A stretch of DNA of 64,000 bases from Georgenia thermotolerans (lineage in GTDB: Bacteria > Actinomycetota > Actinomycetes > Actinomycetales > Actinomycetaceae), in contig NZ_VUKF01000010.1 of NCBI RefSeq assembly GCF_009193185.1, positions 43,066 to 107,065 of the forward strand, in the 5' to 3' direction. The notes beneath the pieces were generated by a model. That model saw only the letters and a list, made by a program, of their open reading frames with translations, was not told the DNA's origin and did no database searches. Both the position numbers and the translations under genes were made by a program. Below, piece after piece: positions 1-10,854 of the stretch; position 1 is the stretch's first letter, and every line of letters begins with the position of its first letter.

Positions 1-2022
1 GGCGGTGATCTTGTCGCCCTCGGGCAGCTCCCAGGTCTTCGACATCTCCCACAGCGGCTTGGAGAAGATCTCGATCTTGCCCGAGGGGGTGGTCAGCGGG
101 TTGGCCACCGGGTCCGCGCGGAAGTCCTTGAGCCCGATGTAGCTCTCGCCCTTGACCTTCCACACGCCCATCTCGCGCAGCTCCTCGAAGGAGGGCAGCC
201 CCGGGACGGCCTCGCGGCTCTCCTCGACCACCTGGCGCACCCAGTCCTCCTGGGTCCTGCCCTCGGTGAACGCCTTCTCCACCCCGAGGCGCTTGGCGAT
301 CTCGGTGCACATCTCGTAGGTGGTCTTGCAGTCGTACAGCGGCTCGATGACCTGGTCGGCGAGGATGGTGTAGCCCATGGACCCGGCACTGCCCTGCTGG
401 ACGACGTCGAGCTGCTCGGCGTTGGAGGCGTCGGGCAGGATGATGTCGGCGTAGCGGGCCGAGACGGTCATCTGGGTGTCGACGACGACGATGAGCTCGC
501 ACTTGGTGTCGTCCTCGAGCAGCTTCACCGTGCGGTTGATGTCGGCGTGCTGGTTGACCAGGGCGTTGCCGGCGTACTGCCAGACCATCTTGATCGGCAC
601 GTCGAGCTTGTCCTTGCCGACGACGCCGTCCTTGAGGGCGGTCATCTCCGGCCCGTGGTCGATCGCGTCGGTCCAGCCGAACACGGAGATCGCCGTCTCC
701 ACGGGGTTCTCGGTGATCCACGGGTTGGCCATGGGCAGGGAGTACGAGCCCTCCCGCTCGCCGGTCCCGCCGCCGGGGATGCCGATGTTCCCGGTCATCG
801 CAGCGAGGGTGAAGATCGCGCGGGCCTGGTTCTCGCCGTTGGCGCTGCGCTGCGGGCCCCAGCCCTGGGTGATCGCGCACGGCTTGGCGGCCGCGATCTC
901 CCGCGCGAGGCGGGTGATGGTCGCGGCCGGGACGCCGGTGATCGACGCCGCCCACGCGGGCGTCTTGGGGGTCTTGTCCGGCCCCTCGCCCAGGATGTAG
1001 GAGCGGTAGGAGTGGCCGGCGGGGACGCCGTCGGGCATGTGGGCCTCGTCGAAGCCCTGGCAGTAGGTGTCCAGGAACGCCTGGTCGTGGAGCTTCTCGG
1101 TGATCAGCACGTGGGCCATGCCGGCGACCAGGGCGGCGTCGGTACCCGGGCGCACCGGCACCCACTCGTCCGCGACGCCCAGGGCGGTCTCGGAGTAGCG
1201 CGGGTCGATGACGATGGTGCGCACCCCGCTGGCCTTCTTCGTCTGCTGGGTGACGAAGGTCTCCCCGCCGCCGCTCATGCGCGTCTCGTGCGGGTTGTTG
1301 CCGAACATGACCTGCAGCTGGGAGTTCTTGGCGTCGTCGAAGGAGTTCGACCCGATCCAGGACCCGAACGTGAAGGGCGCGGCCTGCTCGATGTTCGCGG
1401 CGCTGTAGTCGCCGTAGTGGTTGAGGTAGCCGCCCACGCAGTTCATCAGCCGCGCGAAGGGGGTGGCGATGGGCGGCCAGCTGCAGGCGATGGTGCCGCC
1501 GATGGTGCCGGTGCCGTAGTTGAGGTAGATCGACTCGTTGCCGTACTCCTTGATGAGCCGCTGGATGGTGGTCGCGATCTCGTCGAAGGCCTCCTCCCAG
1601 CTGATCTCCTCCCACTCCCCGGCGCCGCGCTTGGTGCCCGGCTTGCGCCGCATCGGGGTCTTGAGCCGGTCGGGGTTGTAGATGCGGTGGCGGATGGACC
1701 GCCCCCGCACGCAGGCGCGGATCTGCTGGGTGCCGATGGCGTCGTCGCCGGTGTTGTCCGGCAGCACGCGGACGATCTGGCCGTCCTTGACCTCCATGCG
1801 CAGCGGGCAGCGCGAGCCGCAGTTCACCACGCACGCCGACCACACGGTCCTGTCCACGTCCCGGGAGGTCAGGGTGGCGGCGTTGGCCCGGCCCACGCCG
1901 GGCAGGACGCCGAAGGAGGCGCCGGCCCCGACCAGCGCCGCTCCGCCTCCCGCGGCGGCGGACCACTTGAGGAACGAACGGCGCGGGACCGTTCTCGGGC
2001 GGGACTGCTGGGTGGGAGGCAT
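1..2022 (-). CDS. dmsA: DmsA-type molybdopterin oxidoreductase, catalytic subunit (3' end cut by window)
   Basis: Catalytic subunit of a DMSO-reductase-family enzyme (DmsA/YnfE type), which reduces DMSO or related S-/N-oxides at the outer face of the membrane during anaerobic respiration. The 674 codons present begin with a twin-arginine signal (RRSFLK near residue 14, then an Ala/Gly-rich hydrophobic stretch). A CxxxCxxxC motif (SACVVNCGSRC) and a later Cys (RACVRGRS) would bind the N-terminal [4Fe-4S] cluster. NPDRLK, NYGTGTIGGT and GNNPHETRMSGGG are close to E. coli DmsA as I recall it. The serine in NHYGDYSAA matches the Mo-ligand serine of that family. About 130-150 C-terminal residues lie beyond the window. 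The start at 2022 has AGAGGA upstream. moaD and moaA lie immediately upstream on the same strand, consistent with a molybdopterin requirement. Partner subunits (DmsB, DmsC) would be expected outside the window. Sure of family; the physiological substrate is inferred. Confidence 0.93.
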   Translation of the reverse strand, partial: MPPTQQSRPRTVPRRSFLKWSAAAGGGAALVGAGASFGVLPGVGRANAATLTSRDVDRTVWSACVVNCGSRCPLRMEVKDGQIVRVLPDNTGDDAIGTQQIRACVRGRSIRHRIYNPDRLKTPMRRKPGTKRGAGEWEEISWEEAFDEIATTIQRLIKEYGNESIYLNYGTGTIGGTIACSWPPIATPFARLMNCVGGYLNHYGDYSAANIEQAAPFTFGSWIGSNSFDDAKNSQLQVMFGNNPHETRMSGGGETFVTQQTKKASGVRTIVIDPRYSETALGVADEWVPVRPGTDAALVAGMAHVLITEKLHDQAFLDTYCQGFDEAHMPDGVPAGHSYRSYILGEGPDKTPKTPAWAASITGVPAATITRLAREIAAAKPCAITQGWGPQRSANGENQARAIFTLAAMTGNIGIPGGGTGEREGSYSLPMANPWITENPVETAISVFGWTDAIDHGPEMTALKDGVVGKDKLDVPIKMVWQYAGNALVNQHADINRTVKLLEDDTKCELIVVVDTQMTVSARYADIILPDASNAEQLDVVQQGSAGSMGYTILADQVIEPLYDCKTTYEMCTEIAKRLGVEKAFTEGRTQEDWVRQVVEESREAVPGLPSFEELREMGVWKVKGESYIGLKDFRADPVANPLTTPSGKIEIFSKPLWEMSKTWELPEGDKITA

Positions 2023-2175
2023 CGGGATCCTCTCGCGACACGGGACTGGGAACGTCCTCATCGTCGCGGGCCGTACCCCCCGGAATGGTGGGGCGATGGT
2101 CCCGGCAGAAATGTCACGACACCGTTGGCTAAATCCCGCTCCGGCGCGGATTTGTCCCCGTTGTCGGCAAACGTC

Positions 2176-2206
2176 CGGGCCCCGCCGTCGGCGACGGCGG
2201 GGCCCG
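2176..2206 (-). terminator. GC-rich hairpin between moaD and dmsA
   Basis: A perfect inverted repeat (CGGGCCCCGCCG and its complement, with a short loop around 2188-2194) lies just downstream of moaD in its direction of transcription. There is no clear T-tract, which is usual for actinobacterial terminators. It may end or attenuate moaA-moaD transcription before dmsA. Confidence 0.6.
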
Positions 2207-2224
2207 GGCGGGCGTGGGCGGGGC

Positions 2225-2521
2225 TCAGCCGCCGGCGAAGGGCGGGAGGACGTCGACGGCGGCCGTCGCACCCGCCGCGGTCAGCGGCCGGTCGCGGTCC
2301 TCGCGCACGACGCCGTCGACCAGCAGCGAGGAGATGCCCAGGACCCGGGCCAGGGCCGGGCCGCGGGCCGCGAGGGCCGCCACGAGGTCGGCCGCGGTGG
2401 CGCCGTCGGGCAGGGCGACGTCCTCGGCGGCGGTGCCGGCGGCCTCCGCCGCCGCGGCGAAGTAGCGCACGCGCACGGTCAGGGTGGCCGCCTCGGCGCG
2501 GGCGGGGGCGGGGCTGGTCAT
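2225..2521 (-). CDS. moaD: MoaD/ThiS-family molybdopterin synthase small subunit
   Basis: Ubiquitin-like sulfur carrier. Its C-terminal Gly-Gly is thiocarboxylated and donates sulfur to precursor Z in molybdopterin synthase, together with MoaE (not in this window). The protein is 98 aa, the usual size, with VRVRYFAAAAEAAG near the N-terminus and the diagnostic terminal PPFAGG. I chose the ATG at 2521 rather than the upstream in-frame ATG at 2539. A strong GGAGG lies 6-7 nt before 2521, and this start sits one base after the moaA stop, which is typical translational coupling. The upstream ATG has no ribosome binding site. Cotranscribed with moaA. Confidence 0.9.
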   Translation of the reverse strand: MTSPAPARAEAATLTVRVRYFAAAAEAAGTAAEDVALPDGATAADLVAALAARGPALARVLGISSLLVDGVVREDRDRPLTAAGATAAVDVLPPFAGG

Positions 2522-2522
2522 G

Positions 2523-3692
2523 TCATCCTCCGATGGCACTCATGGGGCGCTGGGGCTGCAGGAAGCCGGGGTCGTCGATGCCGTGGCCGGCGAGCTTGCC
2601 CCACATGGCGGTGCGCCACACCGCGGCGAGCTCGGCGTCGTCGGCGCCGCCGCGCAGCAGGCCGCGCAGGTCGGTCTCGGAGCGGGAGAACAGGCAGGTG
2701 CGAACCTGGCCGTCGGCCGTGAGCCGGGTGCGGTCGCACGCCCCGCAGAAGGGCTGGGTCACCGAGGCGATGATGCCCACCGTGCCGGCGGGCAGGCCGT
2801 CCGCGGCGGCGACGTCGTACAGCTCGGCCGGCGCCGCCCCGCGGCTGGCGACGTCGCGGGGGAGCAGGGTGAAGCGCGCGCGGAGCAGCTCGAGGATCTC
2901 CGCGGCGGTGACCATGTCCCCGCGGTGCCACATCTCCGGCGGGCCGAGGGGCATCTGCTCGATGAAGCGCAGCTCGTAGCCGCGCTCGAGGGCGAAGGCG
3001 AGCAGGTCGGGGGCGTGGTGCTCGTTGAGCCCGCGCATGAGCACGGCGTTGATCTTCACCGGCCGCAGGCCCGCCTCGTCCGCGGCGGCGATGCCGGCGA
3101 GGACGTCGGGCAGCCGGTCGCGGCGGGCCAGGGTCGCGTAGGTCTGCCGGTCCAGGGAGTCCAGGGAGACGTTGACCCGGCTCAGCCCCGCCTCGGCCAG
3201 GGCGTGCGCGCGGTGCGCCAGGCCCAGGCCGTTGGTGGTCAGCGAGGTCTCCGGCACCAGCCCCTGGTCGGTGCGCAGCGCGCTGGTCGCGGCGACGATG
3301 CGCTCGAGCCCCTTGCGCAGCAGCGGCTCGCCGCCGGTGAAGCGGACCTCGCGGATGCCGAGGTGCTCGACGGCGACGGTGATGAGGCGGATCACCTCGT
3401 CGTCGGTGAGGACCTGCGGGGTGGGCAGCCAGTCGAAGCCCTCCGGCGGCATGCAGTACTCGCAGCGCAGGTTGCACCGGTCGGTGAGGGACACCCGCAG
3501 GTCGTGGGCGACGCGGCCGAAGCGGTCGACCAGCTGAGGAGTGTTCGGGCGGGCGGTGGCCTGCGGGTCACCGGCGGGCGGGGCGGCGGGTGTCCCGGCG
3601 CCGGAGGGCGCCGGGCCGGGCACCGGGGCGGCGCCGGCGGGCGCGGGGGCGGCGGCGCCGCGGAGGCGGGGCAGCCCGAGCTCGACTGGCAT
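2523..3692 (-). CDS. moaA: GTP 3',8-cyclase MoaA (radical SAM, molybdenum cofactor step 1)
   Basis: Converts GTP to 3',8-cyclo-7,8-dihydro-GTP, the first step of molybdenum cofactor synthesis. The radical-SAM motif CNLRCEYC (CxxxCxxC) binds the SAM [4Fe-4S] cluster. A second set, FCGACDRTRLTADGQVRTC, gives the C-terminal substrate-binding cluster, and the protein ends in Gly-Gly as MoaA should. TGGEPLLRKG and NVSLDSLD are further family motifs. The protein is 389 aa; roughly the first 45-50 residues are an Ala/Pro-rich extension before the conserved LVDRFGRVAHDLRVSLTDRC. The start is ATG 3692. A TACAGT -10 box (3699-3704) stands 6 nt upstream, so the transcript may be leaderless. moaD follows with no gap. 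Confidence 0.95.
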   Translation of the reverse strand: MPVELGLPRLRGAAAPAPAGAAPVPGPAPSGAGTPAAPPAGDPQATARPNTPQLVDRFGRVAHDLRVSLTDRCNLRCEYCMPPEGFDWLPTPQVLTDDEVIRLITVAVEHLGIREVRFTGGEPLLRKGLERIVAATSALRTDQGLVPETSLTTNGLGLAHRAHALAEAGLSRVNVSLDSLDRQTYATLARRDRLPDVLAGIAAADEAGLRPVKINAVLMRGLNEHHAPDLLAFALERGYELRFIEQMPLGPPEMWHRGDMVTAAEILELLRARFTLLPRDVASRGAAPAELYDVAAADGLPAGTVGIIASVTQPFCGACDRTRLTADGQVRTCLFSRSETDLRGLLRGGADDAELAAVWRTAMWGKLAGHGIDDPGFLQPQRPMSAIGG

Positions 3693-3762
3693 TCCACCAC
3701 TGTAGCCACCGCCAGCTAGGACCTTCAGGTCGGGAGCGGACGGTGACGGGCCGGAGGGCGGG

Positions 3763-4359
3763 TCAGCCCTCCGTGGGGAGGCCGAGCCAGCCGTGCCAGC
3801 CGTTGTGCAGCACCAGCCACGCGAGCAGCCCGTAGCCGGCCTGGCCGGGGTGCACGCCGTCGGAGGCGGCGACGTCGGCGTTCCACTGCTCGTGGGCGCG
3901 CAGCGGCTGGAAGGTCTCGACGTAGGGCACGTGCCGGCGCTGGCAGACGTCGCCGAAGGCGTCCGACAGGGCGGCGAGCGCCTCGCCGTCCAGGTCCGTG
4001 CGCGGCGGCGGGCCGACGACGAAGCACCCGATCCGGGAGGCGGCGGCGGCGTCGAGGATGTTGGCGAGGTTGAGGCGGGAGCGGGCGAGGGAGAGGCCGT
4101 CCTCGAGGTCGGTGGCGCCCATCCCGAGCACGAGGCGGTTGTCCGCCATCGGGGTGAAGCGACGCGTGCACTCGGTCTCCCACCGGGCGGCGAGCTCGGT
4201 GGTGTTCTCGCCCGGGACGGGCAGCTGGGCGACGAACGCCGGCTCCTCGGTGGGCGTGCGGGCCATGACCCGGCCGACCCAGCCGAGCGCCCGGGCGTCA
4301 CCCATCCCGGCGGTGAGCTCGTCCCCGATCACGCAGATCCGCAGCTGGGCGTCGCCCAA
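3763..4359 (-). CDS. GDSL/SGNH-hydrolase-fold protein lacking the catalytic serine
   Basis: A 198-aa protein with the layout of a small SGNH (GDSL) esterase. Block I is near the N-terminus (ICVIGDELTAG), a block III-like GATDLEDG follows, and SDGVHPGQAG (Asp-x-x-His, block V) is near the C-terminus. The nucleophilic Ser of GDSL is Glu here (GDEL), so ordinary Ser-esterase chemistry is not expected. I believe related actinobacterial proteins share GDEL, so this may be a subfamily trait rather than a sequence error. There is no signal peptide. The start is TTG 4359, with AAGGAGGAG 5 nt upstream. It precedes moaA on the same strand with a 70-nt gap. No link to molybdopterin can be drawn from the sequence. 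Confidence 0.8.
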   Translation of the reverse strand: MGDAQLRICVIGDELTAGMGDARALGWVGRVMARTPTEEPAFVAQLPVPGENTTELAARWETECTRRFTPMADNRLVLGMGATDLEDGLSLARSRLNLANILDAAAASRIGCFVVGPPPRTDLDGEALAALSDAFGDVCQRRHVPYVETFQPLRAHEQWNADVAASDGVHPGQAGYGLLAWLVLHNGWHGWLGLPTEG

Positions 4360-4550
4360 GATCTCCTCCTTCGCCGTCGTCCTCCCATCCTGCCTGGTGG
4401 CGGCGCGGGAGGTGGGGCGCCGCGCGGCGGTGTGGGCGAGATCGCCCGCGGGAGCGGGCGCTTCAGCGTGGCCGGCGGATTTGGAGCGCCGCTTCGATGC
4501 GGCCGGTGCGGGGCGAACAGGGGCCCGCGGGATCGGCCCCGGACGGACGA

Positions 4551-4585
4551 AGGGCCGGGCCGGACATGTCGTCCGGCCCGGCCCT
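4551..4585 (-). terminator. 15-bp hairpin downstream of kgd
   Basis: Perfect 15-bp stem (left arm 4551-4565, right arm 4571-4585) with a 5-nt ATGTC loop. It lies downstream of kgd in the minus direction, after the 19-bp repeats, and is followed by TTCGTCC. It is a likely intrinsic terminator for kgd that also insulates the GDSL-like gene. Confidence 0.8.
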
Positions 4586-4601
4586 CCCGCTTGTCACAAG
4601 A

Positions 4602-4667
4602 TGACGTCTCGCGACCTTCGTGACGTCTCGCGACCTTCGTGACGTCTCGCGACCTTCGTGACGTCTC
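4602..4667. repeat. 19-bp tandem repeat cluster A (TGACGTCTCGCGACCTTCG x3 plus partial)
   Basis: Three identical 19-bp units (4602-4620, 4621-4639, 4640-4658) and a truncated fourth lie between the kgd stop and its terminator hairpin. Read on the other strand the core is GCGAGACGTCA, the same core as the clusters at 34527-34616, 47716-47829 and 49139-49214. Confidence 0.95.
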
Positions 4668-4691
4668 AGCGCGCGTGTGCGTGGTGCTGCG

Positions 4692-8531
<3,840 letters not shown>

Positions 8532-8826
8532 TCGGAAATCGCCCTCTTCCAGGGGGTGTGACGAAGATCCCTACAACCCTAGGCGATCTGGGCGGTCGAC
8601 CTCGCATCCAAGGGCCCCTCGGCGCGATTTTCGGGCGCTCTCGGGGGGCTGTGCGGGGGCGGGACCAAGCGGGGGTCAAGCCGTCGTCACAGGTGACTAG
8701 GACCTTGGTCCGGGGTCGGTCTGGGACGGCCGTCGACGCCGCGTGGGTGCGCGCGGGGTGAGCCCCGCCTGTCGCCCGCCGGCGCACGGGGGCAGCCGGG
8801 CCGGCCCGTGCGCGGCGCGCCCGGGG

Positions 8827-9897
8827 TCAGCCCTGCCGATCGGCGCGCGGCCCCCGGGCGGGCAGCCGCACCCGGATCGTCGCGCCCTCGCCCGGCGCGG
8901 AGTCGGCGACGGCGATCGTGCCCCCGTGCAGGGACACCGCCCACCGGGCGATGGCCAGGCCGAGCCCGGTGCCGCCGGTGGCCGGCCCGGTGCCGGTGGT
9001 GGTCCCGCGCTGGAAGCGGCCGAAGATGCGCTCGCGCTCGGCCGCCGGCACCCCGGCGCCCTGGTCGACGACGTCGAGGACCACCTCCTGGCGCCGGGCG
9101 CCGAGCCCGGCGCGCACGGTCACCTCCGACCCGGGCGGGGTGTGCCGGGCGGCGTTGTGCAGGAGGTTGGCCAGCACCTGCGACAGCCGCGCGGCGTCGG
9201 CCCGCACCCGCAGGTCCGGCGGGGTGACCTGGACACGCCAGCGCACGTCCCGGCCCGCGGCCCGGGTCGCCCCGGCGACCTCCTGGACGACGTCGTCGAC
9301 GAGCTCGCGCACCGCGAGATCGGCGAGATCCAGGCCGACGGCGCCCGCCTCCAGCCGCGACAGGTCCAGCAGGTAGGTGACCAGCTCGCCCAGGCGCTCG
9401 GTCTGGGCCAGGGCGGCGCCCAGGGTGGCGGCGTCGGCGGGCACGACGCCGTCGACCATGTTCTCCAGCTGCGCGCGCAGCGCCGCCACCGGCGTGCGCA
9501 GCTCGTGGGAGACGTTGGCGACCATCTCCCGGCGCAGCCGGTCCTCGGAGGCTAGGTCGTCGGCCATGGAGTTGAACGCCTCGGCCAGCTGGCCGACCTC
9601 GTCGCGGCTGGTGGCCCGCACCCGGCGGGAGTAGTCCCCGCGTGCCATCGCCCGCGCGGCCGCCGTCATCTCGCGCAGGGGGGAGGTCATGCCGCGGGCG
9701 AGCACCTGGGTGAGCACGAGCGCGCCGACGATCGCCAGCGGGAAGGTCCGGGTGGGCCCGAGGTGGTGGTACAGGCCGATCCACGTGAGGAAGGCCGCCG
9801 CGGTGACCGTGGCGGCGACGAGGACGCCGAGCTTGGTCTTGATCGAGCGCAGGCGGTCCAGCGGGCGCGGCACCAGCCGGCCCACGCCCTCACGCAT
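8827..9897 (-). CDS. Membrane sensor histidine kinase (HAMP-HisKA-HATPase)
   Basis: A 356-aa sensor kinase. Two hydrophobic segments (about 23-45 and 52-68) have only a few residues between them, so there is hardly any extracytoplasmic sensor domain. HAMP follows (about 68-120, RDEVGQLAEAFNSMADDL), then the dimerisation/phosphoacceptor motif NVSHELRTP with His131, and the ATPase boxes LANLLHNAARHT, VDQGAGVP and GGTGLGLAI. It would phosphorylate the response regulator whose gene overlaps its start by 8 nt. The tiny loop suggests sensing within the membrane or through a partner. The stimulus cannot be deduced. Confidence 0.95.
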   Translation of the reverse strand: MREGVGRLVPRPLDRLRSIKTKLGVLVAATVTAAAFLTWIGLYHHLGPTRTFPLAIVGALVLTQVLARGMTSPLREMTAAARAMARGDYSRRVRATSRDEVGQLAEAFNSMADDLASEDRLRREMVANVSHELRTPVAALRAQLENMVDGVVPADAATLGAALAQTERLGELVTYLLDLSRLEAGAVGLDLADLAVRELVDDVVQEVAGATRAAGRDVRWRVQVTPPDLRVRADAARLSQVLANLLHNAARHTPPGSEVTVRAGLGARRQEVVLDVVDQGAGVPAAERERIFGRFQRGTTTGTGPATGGTGLGLAIARWAVSLHGGTIAVADSAPGEGATIRVRLPARGPRADRQG

Positions 9898-10645
9898 CGC
9901 GGGCGGGAGCGGGCCGGGTGGGCCGGGCCGGCTGGGCGGGCTCCAGGGCGTAGCCCACGCCGTGGACGGTGCGCACCAGGTCCGCGCCGAGCTTGCGCCG
10001 CAGCGCCTTGACGTGGGAGTCCACGGTGCGGGTGCCCGAGGCGTCGACCCAGTCCCACACCTCCTCGAGGAGCTGCTCGCGGCTGAGGACGCTGCGCGGG
10101 CGCCGCGCCAGGCACACCAGCAGCTCGAACTCCGTCGGGGTGAGGTGGGCCTCCCGGCCGTCGCGGGTGACGCGGTGCTGGTCGGTGTCGATGACCAGGT
10201 CGCCCAGGACGAGCGGGGCGCGGGGGTCCGGCTCGGCCCCGGCGCGCGAGCGCTCCCGCTCCACCCGGCGCAGCAGCGCCTTGAGCCGGGCGACGAGCTC
10301 GCGCATGGAGAACGGCTTGGTCATGTAGTCGTCGGCCCCCACGCCCAGGCCCGCGAGCATGTCCGCCTCGTCGTCGCGGGCGGTGAGCATGAGCACCGGC
10401 ACGGCCCGCTCGGCCTGGATGCGCCGGCAGACCTCCAGCCCGTCCAGGCCCGGCAGCATCACGTCGAGGACGACGACGTCGGGCGCCACCGACCGCGCGG
10501 CCGTGACGGCGGCCGGGCCGTCCGCGGCCAGGTGGACCCGCCAGCCCTCGGCCTCGAGCCGGTGGGCGATCTGGGTGGCGATGTCCGGCTCGTCCTCCAC
10601 GACGAGGACCGCCGGCGGGACCGGGGCCTGCGGCACTGTGCTCAT
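9890..10645 (-). CDS. OmpR/PhoB-family response regulator
   Basis: A 251-aa transcription factor paired with the kinase downstream. The receiver domain carries VVEDEPD (acidic pocket), the phosphoacceptor Asp61 in VVVLDVMLPG, Thr in LMLTARD and the conserved Lys in DDYMTKPF. The C-terminal winged helix contains LTPTEFELLVCLARRP, SREQLLEEVW and TVDSHVKALRRKLG. The start is ATG 10645, not an in-frame ATG 18 codons upstream. A CACGCT -10 box (10653-10658) lies 7 nt before 10645, suggesting a leaderless mRNA. Divergent from the CNNM/CorC pair across about 90 bp, so those genes could be targets; this is inference. Confidence 0.95.
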   Translation of the reverse strand: MSTVPQAPVPPAVLVVEDEPDIATQIAHRLEAEGWRVHLAADGPAAVTAARSVAPDVVVLDVMLPGLDGLEVCRRIQAERAVPVLMLTARDDEADMLAGLGVGADDYMTKPFSMRELVARLKALLRRVERERSRAGAEPDPRAPLVLGDLVIDTDQHRVTRDGREAHLTPTEFELLVCLARRPRSVLSREQLLEEVWDWVDASGTRTVDSHVKALRRKLGADLVRTVHGVGYALEPAQPARPTRPAPARDA

Positions 10646-10719
10646 GGGCCGAAGCGTGGCACACCGGCCCGCGCGGGGCCTGGACGACGGGCCTGCCACG
10701 CTCCGGCCGCGCTCCCTCG

Positions 10720-10725
10720 TAGAAT
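10720..10725 (+). promoter_or_regulatory. -10 box (TAGAAT) of the CNNM/CorC operon
   Basis: TAGAAT ends 9 nt before an ATG at 10735. This places the transcription start at or within about 3 nt of that ATG. No convincing -35 is present. Confidence 0.6.
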
Positions 10726-10734
10726 CGCCTCACC

Positions 10735-10854
10735 ATGCGACGCTCCCGCCGCGGTCGACATCCCGACCCTCCTGATCCCGACCGACCTGCCGCCCCGACC
10801 GCCGCCCGCCCCGCGTGCCGCGGCGCCGCCCTCCCCGGGGGCCCCGCGTGCTGA
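10735..10854 (+). CDS. Putative leader peptide (39 aa, Asp/Pro-rich) upstream of CNNM/CorC gene
   Basis: A 39-codon frame from an ATG placed where a leaderless transcript would begin. It starts with an Arg-rich segment (MRRSRRGRH), continues with HPDPPDPDRP, then Ala/Pro. Its TGA (10852-10854) overlaps the first codons of the next gene (GTG 10848), so translation of the two could be coupled. Runs of alternating acidic residues and prolines destabilise ribosomes at low Mg2+; the known example is MgtL (EPDP) of enterobacteria, which controls the Mg2+ transporter MgtA. Here the downstream gene encodes a CNNM/CorC-type protein, a family tied to Mg2+ handling. That the peptide is made and that it senses Mg2+ are both inference. 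A chance frame in GC-rich DNA is the alternative. Confidence 0.45.
   Translation: MRRSRRGRHPDPPDPDRPAAPTAARPACRGAALPGGPAC

Noticed and set aside
547..2979. Very long open frame on the plus strand opposite dmsA/moaD
   Set aside because: It is an antisense shadow produced by high GC third positions; the minus strand carries clear DmsA and MoaD/MoaA motifs.
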